Below are positions 24,596 through 33,393 of a stretch of DNA of 64,000 nt, one piece after another (position 1 is the first letter of the stretch; each line of letters begins with the position of its first letter). A program made the translations under genes and the position numbers. The notes beneath the pieces were generated by a model. The model made no database searches. It worked only from the letters and a program-made list of their open reading frames with translations, and was not told the DNA's origin. This DNA comes from Myxococcales bacterium 68-20 (lineage in GTDB: Bacteria; Myxococcota_A; Polyangia; Polyangiales; Polyangiaceae), in assembly GCA_001899635.1 (NCBI GenBank), contig MKVQ01000043.1, positions 1 through 64,000 of the forward strand, read 5' to 3'.

Positions 24596-25407
24596 GGGTT
24601 CTTCTCCTGGTCCGCAGAATCAGCCGGCGCGGGGGCGCTCGTGGCGCCGGCCTCTGCCGGCGCGGCCTGCGTGGTGCCGCCGCCGTCGGCGCCCGAGGGC
24701 GTCGCCGCGGGAGGCGCGTTGGTATCTTGTGCCGGCGCGGTGCCGCCGGGGGCGGGCGCGCTCGTGCCACCGGGCACGGCGGTGGGCGCCAGCGGCGCCT
24801 GGTTTGCGAGCTTCGGCTCAACCATCTGAAGCGCGCGGACATATGCGACGACCGACCAGCGGTCGTCGACGTTCATCTGCATCGCGTACGGCGGCATGTT
24901 GCTCTTGCCGTTCGTGATCGTCGCGAAGAGCTGGCCGTCCGGCATGTGCCGGATGCGGTCCTGGTGGAACGTCGGCGGGACGAAGGCGGCGGCGCCCGAG
25001 GCGACCGCGCGGCGCTTCACGAGGCCCTCGCCAGTGCCCGTCCCGTCGTGGCAGGGCGTGCAGTAGATGCCGTAGCGGTCCTTGCCGCGCTCGACCATCG
25101 CCGGAAGGCCGCCCTGGTGGCGGTCGATGACCGCCTTCGGGATCTCGAGGACGTAGCCCGACTCGTCGTCGAGACGGCCGTGCGCGATCTGGGGATCGAC
25201 GTCCTGGTGGCTGGCGACGACGCCTTCCACGAGCGGACGCATCGTGCGGTGGTCGGAGAAGAAGGCCGACTCCTCCTGCACGTCGTATCGCGGCTGGTCG
25301 TACATGTTGCGGATGCCGAAGACCGGCGACTCACGCGAGGTCTGCCCACGGCAGCTCGCGAGCGCACCGAGCGCGACAGCGGCAAGAAGAAGCTGACGGG
25401 AAGCCAT
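24592..25407 (-). CDS. actE: Alternative Complex III subunit ActE (lipid-anchored cytochrome c)
   Basis: Periplasmic mono-heme cytochrome c of Alternative Complex III. From ATG 25407 it has 271 residues; the signal ends LGALASC with lipidation at Cys 18, and a GAGAGAGG ribosome site precedes this ATG, so the longer frame starting at 25470 is not used. Early motif MYDQPRYDVQEESAFF is typical of ActE. Heme binding is CTPCH near residue 114-118, with a likely axial Met in GKSNMPPYAMQM. The last 75 residues are Ala/Pro/Gly-rich and disordered. Gene order actD-actE-actF is conserved. Confidence 0.93.
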   Translation of the reverse strand: MASRQLLLAAVALGALASCRGQTSRESPVFGIRNMYDQPRYDVQEESAFFSDHRTMRPLVEGVVASHQDVDPQIAHGRLDDESGYVLEIPKAVIDRHQGGLPAMVERGKDRYGIYCTPCHDGTGTGEGLVKRRAVASGAAAFVPPTFHQDRIRHMPDGQLFATITNGKSNMPPYAMQMNVDDRWSVVAYVRALQMVEPKLANQAPLAPTAVPGGTSAPAPGGTAPAQDTNAPPAATPSGADGGGTTQAAPAEAGATSAPAPADSADQEKNP

Positions 25408-25469
25408 GGACCTCTCTCTCGTCTCTCGTCCGTGCGAAGCCTGAACCTTGGAGCTCGAAGAGCGGAGCA

Positions 25470-26087
25470 TCAGTGATGCCCTCCCGTCGCGGGCTCGGCC
25501 TCGAAGTCCGCGCCGCCCTCGTCGTCGTCATAGACGGCTTCGACGTGGGCCGGGTGGCACGACTCGAGGAGCTTCTTCGTGCGCTCGAGGTTCCACTTCG
25601 GATCGTTCGCCTCGACCGACAGGAAGAACTTGTCGTCGGAGAAGCCCTTGAACCGCTCCGAGTTGAACAGCGGGTGATGGTGCCGCGGCAGCCGGTTCAG
25701 GTGGAACATGCCGAACACGGTCGCGAACGCCGACAGGAGGATCGTGAGCTCGAACATGATCGGCACCTGCGAGGGCAGGCTGTACGGAGGCTTGCCTCCG
25801 ATGACGAGCGGGTAGTCGACCCCGTTCATCCACCACATCATGAGGAAGGCCAGGGTCGTCCCGGTCAGCGCGGCCGGGAAGACGATGAGGCCGAGCTTCG
25901 AGTCCTTCATTCCCATCGCCGCGTCCATTCCGTGGATCGGGAACGGCGAGTGGGTGTCGAACTGCGTGTAGCCGGCGTCGCGGAACTTCTCCGCGGCGTG
26001 AAGGACCTCGGCGGGGGTGTTGAACTCCGCGAGGAGCAGCGCGGGGGTCTCTTCCGACTCGTTCGATTGTGTCTTCTCGGTAGCCAT
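25470..26087 (-). CDS. actD: Alternative Complex III subunit ActD (DUF3341)
   Basis: Two-helix membrane subunit of Alternative Complex III. The 205-residue protein has a soluble N-terminal part with LLAEFNTPAEVLHAAEKFRD and FDTHSPFPIHGMD (about 45-57), which is the hallmark of DUF3341, then hydrophobic segments at about 67-88 and 105-130, and a C-terminal part with FFLSVEANDPKWN. Its ATG shares one base with the actC stop (TAATG), so translation is coupled. Role is structural; it has no cofactor ligands. Confidence 0.94.
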   Translation of the reverse strand: MATEKTQSNESEETPALLLAEFNTPAEVLHAAEKFRDAGYTQFDTHSPFPIHGMDAAMGMKDSKLGLIVFPAALTGTTLAFLMMWWMNGVDYPLVIGGKPPYSLPSQVPIMFELTILLSAFATVFGMFHLNRLPRHHHPLFNSERFKGFSDDKFFLSVEANDPKWNLERTKKLLESCHPAHVEAVYDDDEGGADFEAEPATGGHH

Positions 26088-27523
26088 TATTCGGCCTCCG
26101 CCGTGGCCGGGGCGTGCGCGCCCTCGCCGTGCTCACCGTCGTGTCCGTGCGGCTCGTGATGCGGGTCGGCCTCGGGCATGACGCCCTTGACCTCTGCGAT
26201 CGCGATCATCGGGACCCAGCGGATGAAGAGGAGGAATGCGGTGAAGAAGAGCCCGATGGTGCCGGCGTAGGTGAAGATGTCGACCAGCGTCGGGCGGAAG
26301 TAGCCCCAGGACGAGGGGAGGAAGTCGCGGTGGAGCGACGTCACGATGATGACGAAGCGCTCGAACCACATGCCGATGTTGATGAAGATCGACACGACGA
26401 ACATGACCGGGATGCTCGTGCGGAAGCGCTTGAACCAGAAGAGCTGGGGCGAGATGACGTTGCAGGAGATCATCGTCCAGTACGCCCAGGCGTACGGGCC
26501 GGCAGCGCGGTTCTTGAAGACGAACCACTCGTAGTCGTTGCCGCCGTACCAGGCGATGAAGAACTCCATGCCGTACGCGTAGCCAACGAGGGATCCGGTC
26601 ACGAGCATGATCTTGTTCATCAGCTCGAGGTGCTTCATCAGCACCAGGCTCCGCATGCCGTAGACGGCGCGCGTGATGAGCATCAGCGTCATGACCATCG
26701 CGAAGCCGCTGAAGACGGCGCCGGCGACGAAGTACGGCGGGAAGATCGTCGTGTGCCAGCCCGGCATGAGCGACGTCGCGAAGTCGAAGGAGACGACGCT
26801 GTGTACGGAGAGGACGAGCGGCGTCGAGATCGCGGCGAGGATCAGGTAGGCGCGCTCGTAGTTCTGCCAGTGGCGGTTCGCGCCGCGCCAGCCGAGAGCC
26901 AGGGCGCCGTAGACGATGCGGCGGTACTTGTTCTTCGCGCGGTCACGCATCGTGGCGAAGTCGGGGACGAGGCCGACGAACCAGAAGAGGAGCGAGACCG
27001 TGAAGTAGGTGCTGACCGCGAAGACGTCCCAGATGAGCGGGCTCTTGAAGTTCGGCCAGATCGCCATCTCGTTCGGGATCGGCAGCATGTAGTACGCGTA
27101 CCAAGCGCGGCCGACGTGGATGCCTGGGAAGATGAGCGCGCAGATGACGGCGAAGATCGTCATCGCTTCGGCGAAGCGGTTGATCGCCGTGCGCCACTTC
27201 TGGCGGAACAGGAAGAGAACGGCGCTGATGAGGGTGCCGGCGTGGCCGATACCGATCCACCAGACGAAGTTCGTGATGTCCCAGGCCCAGTAGACGGGGG
27301 CGTTGTTTCCCCAGACGCCGACGCCGGCCCAGAACAGGTAGCCGATCGCGGCCCCCATGACGCCGGTGAAGGAGATCGCGAGGAGGAAGCCGATCCACCA
27401 GCCGCGCGGGGCCTTGTTCTCGGTCACACGGCAGACGGTCTCGCTGACCGACTTGAAGGTGACGCCCTCACCGACGAGCGGCGTCTCTCCGAGCTCTTTG
27501 ATGGGGAGGTTCGCTGAAGACAT
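26087..27523 (-). CDS. actC: Alternative Complex III subunit ActC (NrfD-like quinol-binding subunit)
   Basis: Polytopic NrfD/PsrC-family subunit expected to hold the quinol site and a proton path. The 478-residue protein has about ten hydrophobic segments from about 40 to 445. Recognisable blocks are [40 protein letters not shown] (about 71-90) with [11 protein letters not shown] directly after, [20 protein letters not shown] (about 221-240) with the following [10 protein letters not shown], and [18 protein letters not shown] (about 392-409). These are the parts most conserved in ActC. A His-rich tail ends the protein. It starts three bases after actB. Confidence 0.95.
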   Translation of the reverse strand: MSSANLPIKELGETPLVGEGVTFKSVSETVCRVTENKAPRGWWIGFLLAISFTGVMGAAIGYLFWAGVGVWGNNAPVYWAWDITNFVWWIGIGHAGTLISAVLFLFRQKWRTAINRFAEAMTIFAVICALIFPGIHVGRAWYAYYMLPIPNEMAIWPNFKSPLIWDVFAVSTYFTVSLLFWFVGLVPDFATMRDRAKNKYRRIVYGALALGWRGANRHWQNYERAYLILAAISTPLVLSVHSVVSFDFATSLMPGWHTTIFPPYFVAGAVFSGFAMVMTLMLITRAVYGMRSLVLMKHLELMNKIMLVTGSLVGYAYGMEFFIAWYGGNDYEWFVFKNRAAGPYAWAYWTMISCNVISPQLFWFKRFRTSIPVMFVVSIFINIGMWFERFVIIVTSLHRDFLPSSWGYFRPTLVDIFTYAGTIGLFFTAFLLFIRWVPMIAIAEVKGVMPEADPHHEPHGHDGEHGEGAHAPATAEAE

Positions 27524-27526
27524 CGC

Positions 27527-30500
27527 TCAGGCTCCCATGGCCGGGTTGGGGTTCCGGATCTTGCCGAGGTAAGTGGTCCGCGGCCTGGTTCCGAGCTCCG
27601 AAAGGAGCCGGTAGTTGCGGTCGACGGCGCGTGCCTTGGAGACCTTGCTGTTCGGGTCGTTGAGGTCGCCGAAGGTGATGCATTCGGACGCGCAGGCCTG
27701 CTGGCAGGCGACGACGACGTCGCCGTCCTTCATCGGCCTGTGCTCGCGCTTCGCCTTGATCTTGGCTTCCTGGATGCGCTGCACGCAGTACGTGCACTTC
27801 TCCATGACGCCACGCATGCGAACCGTGACGTTCGGGTTCATGCGCATCTTCTCGGTCTCGGGGACGTCGTCGTAGAAGCCGCCGCTCGTGTGGTAGTTGA
27901 GGAAGTTGAAGCGACGGACCTTGTAGGGGCAGTTGTTCGCGCAGTAGCGCGTGCCGATGCACCGGTTGTAGGCCATGTCGTTCAGGCCCTCGGGCGAGTG
28001 CGCGGTCGCGTTGACCGGGCAGACGTTCTCGCAGGGGGCCTCCTCGCACTGCACGCAGGCGACGGGCTGGAAGACGATCTGCGGATCGTTCTCGTCGAGG
28101 CCGACGAAGTAGCGGTCGATTCGCAGCCAGTACATCTCGCGGCCGCGCCAGATCTGCTCCTTGCCGACGGCCGGAACGTTGTTCTCGATCTGGCAGGCGA
28201 CGACGCACGCGTTGCAGCCGGTGCAGCTCGTGAGGTCGAACGCCATGCCCCAGCGGTGGTTGTTCTTGAAGAACTTCTCTTCCTTCCACTCACCCCAGAG
28301 CGGCGGGGTGTGCGGGTCGGGAGAGCCGGTCTCGCGGACGGCGATCGCGGCGCCGTTCTCCGCCCGATCCTTGCGCTCGGTGTCGGGGAACTGCGGGAAG
28401 ACCGGGTTCTTCCGGTACTGGTCGAGCGTCGCGTCGATGGCGATCGGGCGACCTTCCATCGTGTCGTGCTCTTGCGTCTGCGAGATCTTGTACTTCTTGG
28501 TGTCGGCCTCGAACGGATCGTCGGGCCGAACGTTCGCGGGCAGCAGGCTGTCGCCGGCGGCCATGCCGACCTTGCGGAGGCGCGGGCGCATCGCGTCGAG
28601 CTCGTTCGTGTCGAGCACGCGGAGCGTCACGTTGCCGGCGAAGCCGGTCGCGTCCGACGAGCGGATCGGGTTGACGTCGAAGCCGTGCTTGTCGCCGTAG
28701 CGACCGGCCTTCTGGCGTCCCCATCCGAGGTGGAGCGCGATCGAGTTGTCCGCCTGACCCGGCGTCACCCAGACCGGGATGTCGATCGAGCCGAGACCCT
28801 CGCGGGAGAGGCGAACGACACGGCCGCTTTCGACGTTCAACGCCTTCGCGGTGCCGACGGAGATGAACGCGACGTTGTCCCAGGTCACCTTGGTGACGGG
28901 ATCGGGCAGCTCGAGGAGGAGCGGGTTGTTCGCGTGGCGCCCGTCGAGGAGCTTCGGGCAGGGTGCGAAGGTGACCTCGAGGCTCTGCGGGGAGAGCGCC
29001 GCGGCAGGCTTGGCCTGCGCGAGCGCCGCCGCGATCTCCGTCTGGCGCGCTTCGAGCTGGCCGAACGGACGCGCCGCCGGTCCGAGGACGCCGGACTTGA
29101 GCGCCTCGTTCCACGTGCGCGTGATGCTCGCGGGGATGGAGAGCGATCCCTTCACCGTTTGCTGCACGAGCGCGAAGCTCTTCGGCGCGGTGTCACCCGA
29201 GATGCGGGCGAGGATCTCGATGTCGGCCCGACCGTCGAACAGCGGGGCGATGAGCGGCTGCTGGATCGAGACCGTGCCGTCGACGGCGCGGTGATCGCCC
29301 CAGGCCTCGAGCACGTGCGCGCGCGGGACGTACCAGCCGCAGACCTCCGCGGTCTCGTTCACGTGGCTCGAAAGGTGGACCGTCTGGAGGACCGACTTGA
29401 TGCGGTCGGCGATCTTGAGATCCGCCGGCGCGTCGTAGACCGGGTTGCCGCCGAGAATGACGAGCGTGTTGACGGCGTTCTTCTCGATGTCGGCGGCGAG
29501 CTGCTTGAGGCTCGCCGTCGGGTCGGCCTGGTGCGGGTCGGCCGCGGGGAAGTACTGCACCGTGTGGCCGACGTTGCCGAGCGCCGCGTTGAGCGCGTGG
29601 ACGAGGGCGTGGACGCGCGCGGGCTGCCGCGAGCCGGCGACGATGATGCCGCGGGCGCGGGCCTCGGCCAGCTCCGTCGCGACGACCTTGAGCCACTTCT
29701 CCGGGATACCGGTGGCGTCCGCCTTGGCGACCGCCGCGGCAACGCCGCCGAGGTCGATCTTGTGCGAGGTCGAGAGCTCCTTCGCGAGCGCCAGGAGGTA
29801 ACGCTCCACGTCCTGCGCCGCGAGGCGGAGGCGGTGGTCGGCGTTCATGCCCGTCGTCGTGAAGGCCGGCTCGACGACGTAGAGCCGGTTCATGTCGTCC
29901 TTCGAGCTCTCGAGCTTGCGGCCCTTCGCGAAGCCGTGGCTGGCGCGCGTCGAGCCGGTCTCGGTTCCGAGGAAGTCGGAGTCGAGCGAGAGGATGACCT
30001 TCGCCTGGTCGTAGCTCGGGACCACGTCGAGGAGCTGACCGAACGCGGTGCGAGCACCCTCACGGGCGTTGCCGTCGTGCGCGGCCTCCCAGAAGTGAAT
30101 CTGAGCCTTCGGGAGCTTCGCGACGATGGCGTCGCGGAGGCGGAGGAACGTCGGCGAGGTCGTCGACTCGGAGAGGATGCGGAGTCGGGCGCCGCCGTCC
30201 GTCTGCGCGGTGCGGAGGATCTCGCTGAACGCCTGATCGAAGTCGGCCCACGTCGCGGGCGTGTGGTTGCCGAAGCCGCCCTGCGGCTGGCGCACACCCT
30301 TCAGCGGGGTGGTGCCGCGATCGGGATCGTACATGTCGTAGATCGCGGCCTGCGTCCACGCGTCGGTGCCGCCACGGCTCGACGGGTGCGCGGGGTTGCC
30401 TTCGATCTTCGTCGGACGGCCCTCGTGGCTCTCGACGAGGACGCCGAGCGCGTCGCCGCGCTGCGGGATGACCGACGCGTAGTACGAGGTCGTGCCGGGG

Positions 30501-30838
30501 AGCACGTGCTCGGGCGCCTTCGAGTACGGCAGGATCTTCTCGACGGGGCGGCGTGCGCAGCCCTCGGCGAAGAGCGCCGCCGAGGCGCCGGCGAAGAACA
30601 TGAAGCCGCGACGCCCGACAGAGGCATCAGCCACGCCCTTCGCGTCGTCCTTGCTCTTCCGGAGCTTCACGAGGCTCGAAGCGATCGAAGAAGCCTTCGC
30701 CTCTTCGAGGCCGAGCGGGAACTCGCTCTCCGCACGCTTCTGCGCGGCAGCAGGGTTCGCCTTGTCCTCGAGGCTCTTCCAGAAGACCTTCGCGCCGTCC
30801 TCCGGCGCCTTGAAAACGTGCGGTTCGCGGCGGCTCAT
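27527..30838 (-). CDS. actB: Alternative Complex III subunit ActB (molybdopterin-like plus iron-sulfur fusion)
   Basis: Largest periplasmic subunit of Alternative Complex III. The 1103-residue protein from ATG 30838 has a Tat-like signal near 75-100 (GRRGFMFFAGASAALFAEGC), a molybdopterin oxidoreductase-like domain (about 110-760) that carries no cofactor in known ActB proteins, and a ferredoxin-like domain (about 850-1080). Iron-sulfur ligands are CTGCNACVVAC (about 868-878), CVQCEEAPCENVC (about 932-944), CANNCPYK (about 970) and CTYC plus CQQACASEC (about 1012-1050). ATG 30838 overlaps the actA stop by four bases, whereas a GTG at 30847 would overlap more. The hydrophobic signal stands some 75 residues from the start, as is usual for ActB. 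Confidence 0.95.
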   Translation of the reverse strand: MSRREPHVFKAPEDGAKVFWKSLEDKANPAAAQKRAESEFPLGLEEAKASSIASSLVKLRKSKDDAKGVADASVGRRGFMFFAGASAALFAEGCARRPVEKILPYSKAPEHVLPGTTSYYASVIPQRGDALGVLVESHEGRPTKIEGNPAHPSSRGGTDAWTQAAIYDMYDPDRGTTPLKGVRQPQGGFGNHTPATWADFDQAFSEILRTAQTDGGARLRILSESTTSPTFLRLRDAIVAKLPKAQIHFWEAAHDGNAREGARTAFGQLLDVVPSYDQAKVILSLDSDFLGTETGSTRASHGFAKGRKLESSKDDMNRLYVVEPAFTTTGMNADHRLRLAAQDVERYLLALAKELSTSHKIDLGGVAAAVAKADATGIPEKWLKVVATELAEARARGIIVAGSRQPARVHALVHALNAALGNVGHTVQYFPAADPHQADPTASLKQLAADIEKNAVNTLVILGGNPVYDAPADLKIADRIKSVLQTVHLSSHVNETAEVCGWYVPRAHVLEAWGDHRAVDGTVSIQQPLIAPLFDGRADIEILARISGDTAPKSFALVQQTVKGSLSIPASITRTWNEALKSGVLGPAARPFGQLEARQTEIAAALAQAKPAAALSPQSLEVTFAPCPKLLDGRHANNPLLLELPDPVTKVTWDNVAFISVGTAKALNVESGRVVRLSREGLGSIDIPVWVTPGQADNSIALHLGWGRQKAGRYGDKHGFDVNPIRSSDATGFAGNVTLRVLDTNELDAMRPRLRKVGMAAGDSLLPANVRPDDPFEADTKKYKISQTQEHDTMEGRPIAIDATLDQYRKNPVFPQFPDTERKDRAENGAAIAVRETGSPDPHTPPLWGEWKEEKFFKNNHRWGMAFDLTSCTGCNACVVACQIENNVPAVGKEQIWRGREMYWLRIDRYFVGLDENDPQIVFQPVACVQCEEAPCENVCPVNATAHSPEGLNDMAYNRCIGTRYCANNCPYKVRRFNFLNYHTSGGFYDDVPETEKMRMNPNVTVRMRGVMEKCTYCVQRIQEAKIKAKREHRPMKDGDVVVACQQACASECITFGDLNDPNSKVSKARAVDRNYRLLSELGTRPRTTYLGKIRNPNPAMGA

Positions 30839-31464
30839 CGGTGGCACCCCGAGCAGTGCTGCGGAGGATTGACGTCAGGCGCCGTCCACCCGGCGGCGGC
30901 CATCTCCGGCTTCCATTCCATGTTGGTGATCTGATCCTTCGGACGGAGATTCGGCTTCGGGTCGCGATGGCAATCGAGGCACCATCCCATCCCGAGCGGC
31001 TGTTCGGCGCGGACCACGTCCATCTGGTCGACGCGGCCGTGGCAGGTCGCGCAGCCGACGCCGGCGGCGAGGTGCGCGCTGTGATCGAAGTAGGCGTGGT
31101 CCGGAAGCTTGTGGACCTGCACCCATTCGATGGGCTTGCCCGACTCCCAGCTGGACCGAACGGGCGCGAGACGCGCGCTATCGGTCTTCACCATCGAGTG
31201 GCACCCCATGCACACCTGCGTGGGAGGAATCATCGCCTTGCCGGCGACCTCCACGTTGGCGTGGCAGTACCGGCAGTCCATGCCCATCTGGCCGACGTGG
31301 AGTCGGTGCGAATAGGGCACGGGCTGCGCGGGGGCGTAGCCGACCGTAAAATTCTTCGGGGTGACGAAGTACCAGATGGCGCCGACGAGCAACGCCGGCA
31401 CCACTGTGCCCACTCCGCCAAGGAGCAGCGGGAGCTTGTTTAGCGACCGGGGAAAGATCTGCAT
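30835..31464 (-). CDS. actA: Alternative Complex III subunit ActA (pentaheme cytochrome c)
   Basis: Membrane-anchored five-heme cytochrome c of Alternative Complex III. From ATG 31464 it has 209 residues: one anchor helix at about 11-33 and a periplasmic domain with exactly five CxxCH sites at 64-68 (CRYCH), 85-89 (CMGCH), 138-142 (CATCH), 162-166 (CLDCH) and 204-208 (CSGCH). The last site is one residue from the C-terminus. The YSHRLHVGQMGMDCRYCH region matches known ActA. An 18-residue longer start at 31518 is rejected because it would disrupt the short basic start before the anchor. It is the first gene of the operon, with a candidate promoter and palindromes upstream. Confidence 0.95.
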   Translation of the reverse strand: MQIFPRSLNKLPLLLGGVGTVVPALLVGAIWYFVTPKNFTVGYAPAQPVPYSHRLHVGQMGMDCRYCHANVEVAGKAMIPPTQVCMGCHSMVKTDSARLAPVRSSWESGKPIEWVQVHKLPDHAYFDHSAHLAAGVGCATCHGRVDQMDVVRAEQPLGMGWCLDCHRDPKPNLRPKDQITNMEWKPEMAAAGWTAPDVNPPQHCSGCHR

Positions 31465-31506
31465 GCGCGCACTCGCGGGTCTCGGCCACGGGCCCTGCGC
31501 CAGATA

Positions 31507-31542
31507 CCGGAACCCCAATAGTTCCGGCCGTGATTTTCACGG
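31507..31542 (-). promoter_or_regulatory. Two adjacent inverted repeats in the act operon leader
   Basis: CCGGAAC (31507-31513) pairs with GTTCCGG (31521-31527), and immediately beside it CCGTGA (31528-31533) pairs with TCACGG (31537-31542) around TTT. They lie 43-78 bases upstream of the actA start, downstream of the candidate promoter. The second is a 15-base palindrome and could be an operator or an RNA hairpin. GTGA-TTT-TCAC has the half-site of CRP/FNR-type proteins but a shorter spacer. Confidence 0.5.
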
Positions 31543-31583
31543 GCGCTCCTGGCCCCACCTAATACAAAGGGATGGCGGGCGTC

Positions 31584-31613
31584 CTTATAGAGGAGAGGCG
31601 TCCGCGGCTACAA
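31584..31613 (-). promoter_or_regulatory. Candidate sigma-70 promoter of the act-cta operon
   Basis: On the minus strand TTGTAG (31608-31613) and TATAAG (31584-31589) are 18 bases apart. The -10 matches five of six consensus bases and the -35 three of six. Transcription would start about 115 bases before actA. No other AT-rich hexamer pair is as good in this gap. Confidence 0.4.
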
Positions 31614-31633
31614 GCCCCCGTTTCCACATAAAC

Positions 31634-31650
31634 GCCGCAAAGTTTGCGGC
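31634..31650. promoter_or_regulatory. 17-base perfect palindrome upstream of the act promoter
   Basis: GCCGCAAA (31634-31641) and TTTGCGGC (31643-31650) flank one G. It lies about 20 bases upstream of the candidate -35 box and 65 bases after the stop of the preceding lipoprotein gene. It is either a regulator site or part of a terminator for that gene. Confidence 0.45.
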
Positions 31651-31714
31651 CGGGCTCTCCGGAGCTCTCACTTATGGATGCAGAGGGCCCCGTCCTTGCA
31701 GATCCGAAAGACGA

Positions 31715-32158
31715 TCAGCGTTTTCGGGCAGCGAAGGACTCCGCTTCGTCCTTGTGCGTCGGGCAGTCTCGCGCGAGGATGGTGACGCTCGTCCCCCCTT
31801 CGGGGGCGGGTGCCTTGATCGTCACCGTCTTCGGTGTCGTGCTGATGTCCTCGCGGCTCGTGGTCCCGTTCATTCGAGCCCGGATCGCGACGAGCATCCC
31901 GAGGTGGAACTCGAAACGGGCCTGCGCCACGGGCGCTCGCGGGTCGCGCGCGGTCCACTCGACCACGGTGTCGTCACCGGTCCCGAGCGCCGTCTGCCAG
32001 CTCCCCTCCCCTCCCGGCTGGAAGCGCTCCCGGACATCGCGGGGCGCCATCCCGAGGCGGACGTTCGGCACCGCCTCCGGCTCCTCGCGCGAGCAGCTCA
32101 CGCCGAACGGCAGAGCCAGCACCACGACGAGGCAAAGGACGATTCGACCGAGACGCAC
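31715..32158 (-). CDS. Small putative lipoprotein
   Basis: Unrecognised family. From GTG 32158 it encodes 147 residues. The N-terminus is a clear lipoprotein signal: RLGR, a hydrophobic stretch, then FGVSC with Cys 22. The soluble part has a basic, mixed pattern with PNVRLGMAPRDVRERFQPGG, the look of the short repeated domain found in many myxobacterial and proteobacterial lipoproteins (SmpA/BamE-like helix pair, weak), and it ends in a basic AARKR. The frame continues far upstream but without a plausible signal. It lies between ctaB and actA on the same strand; a role in oxidase assembly is possible but only from location. Confidence 0.65.
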   Translation of the reverse strand: MRLGRIVLCLVVVLALPFGVSCSREEPEAVPNVRLGMAPRDVRERFQPGGEGSWQTALGTGDDTVVEWTARDPRAPVAQARFEFHLGMLVAIRARMNGTTSREDISTTPKTVTIKAPAPEGGTSVTILARDCPTHKDEAESFAARKR

Positions 32159-32255
32159 GACCGATGCTCGTAGGGTCGAGAGCGCGGGCCCGTCAAGCGA
32201 GCGATGAAGCCCCCTCGTACGACTCTGCCATCCGTCGGCGGGATGCGGCCCTCGC

Positions 32256-32270
32256 TCCTCGGGCCGAGGA
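32256..32270 (-). terminator. Palindrome after ctaB, possible terminator
   Basis: TCCTCGG (32256-32262) and CCGAGGA (32264-32270) flank one G, 47 bases beyond the ctaB stop on the minus strand. With so short a loop it may be a protein site instead. Confidence 0.3.
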
Positions 32271-32316
32271 ACGTGGCCGAGCGGGCGTCCCTCGACGGTC
32301 GCTAGGGCAGCGGGCG

Positions 32317-33240
32317 TCAGGGATTGACGGCCAGGGCCGCGAACAGGAGCACGAGGTACAACATCGAGAACTTGAAGAGGGACTTCGCCCACTTGTCACC
32401 GGTGCCCGCGCGCAGGCCGTAGCAGCCCCACGTGAAGAAGACCGCGCCGAGGATCGTCGCGATGACCAGGTAGCCGCGACCGGCAAGCCCGAGCGGAACG
32501 ACGAGGAGGCTCGCCGCCACGAGGGCGAAGATCCAGCGGATGATCGTGTGGCGCGACGCCAGCTCACCCGTCACGTTCGGCGTGACCACGAGGCCCGCGC
32601 GGGCGTAGTCCGCCTTGCGAAACAGCGCGATCGCGATGAAATGGGGGATCTGCCACAAGAACATGACGGCGAAGAGGACGACGCCGGCGGCGTCGATGCT
32701 CGCCGTCCCGGCCGTCCAGCCGAGGAGCGGCGGGATCGCGCCCGGGACCGCACCGACGTGGAGCGCGAAATGCGAGTGCCGCTTCAGCGGCGTGTACGCG
32801 AGCACGTAGAGGAGGTTCGCGATCACCGCGAGGAGCGCCGTGAGCGGGTTCGCTCCGATCGCCAGCACCGGGACGGAGAGCGCCGACATGGCGACGCCGA
32901 ACCACAGCGCGAACCGGGGCGCCATGCGTCCCGAGGGCAGCGGGCGGTTCCGTGTCCGCGCCATGTGGCGGTCGGAATCCCGCTCGATATACATGTTCAG
33001 GGCGTTCGCCCCCGCCACGACCAGCGCCAGCCCGATGAGCGTCGCGAGGACGGTCGTCGCGCTCGGCCCGGCGCCGTCCACGCGCCCTGCCCGACCAGCC
33101 AGAAACAGGCCGCCGGCGGCCGTGATCACGTTCATCAGTGTGATCCGCGGCTTGGCCAGCGCGATCACGTCGCGGAACGAGACCTCCGTCCTCCGGACTC
33201 TCGGCTCCTGGATGATGGCGTGAGCGGCCGGTTTCTGCAT
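32317..33240 (-). CDS. ctaB: Protoheme IX farnesyltransferase (heme O synthase)
   Basis: UbiA-family membrane prenyltransferase that makes heme O from heme B, needed for heme a of the oxidase. It has 307 residues and about nine hydrophobic segments. The first polyprenyl-binding motif is NMYIERDSD (82-90) with HMARTRNRPLPSG directly after. The usual first Asp of NxxxD is Glu 86 here, while D88 and D90 remain. YTPLKRHSHFALHVGAVPGA (about 149-168), continuing IPPLLGW, is the second signature. The gene is on the same strand as the act-cta operon, 850 bases upstream of actA. No ctaA (heme A synthase) is in the window. Confidence 0.95.
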   Translation of the reverse strand: MQKPAAHAIIQEPRVRRTEVSFRDVIALAKPRITLMNVITAAGGLFLAGRAGRVDGAGPSATTVLATLIGLALVVAGANALNMYIERDSDRHMARTRNRPLPSGRMAPRFALWFGVAMSALSVPVLAIGANPLTALLAVIANLLYVLAYTPLKRHSHFALHVGAVPGAIPPLLGWTAGTASIDAAGVVLFAVMFLWQIPHFIAIALFRKADYARAGLVVTPNVTGELASRHTIIRWIFALVAASLLVVPLGLAGRGYLVIATILGAVFFTWGCYGLRAGTGDKWAKSLFKFSMLYLVLLFAALAVNP

Positions 33241-33393
33241 GGGCTCGCCGCCTATTAGGGAGATGGGCCCGGCCCGTCAAGACCTACTCCTTCCGCCTCC
33301 TTAGTGAAGCGCCCCCCCGCTGTGGATAGGTGGTTGCCAACGCCAGAGTTCCGGTAGTCTCGGTCTTCCCGGCCTCAGCCAAACGCTCGGAAC

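Noticed and set aside
27740-30934. Long plus-strand reading frame opposite actB (over 1000 codons)
   Set aside because: Composition is Arg/Val/Ala/Asp-heavy with no domain, and it lies wholly opposite a well-identified gene. Such antisense frames are expected in DNA with G/C wobble bias.
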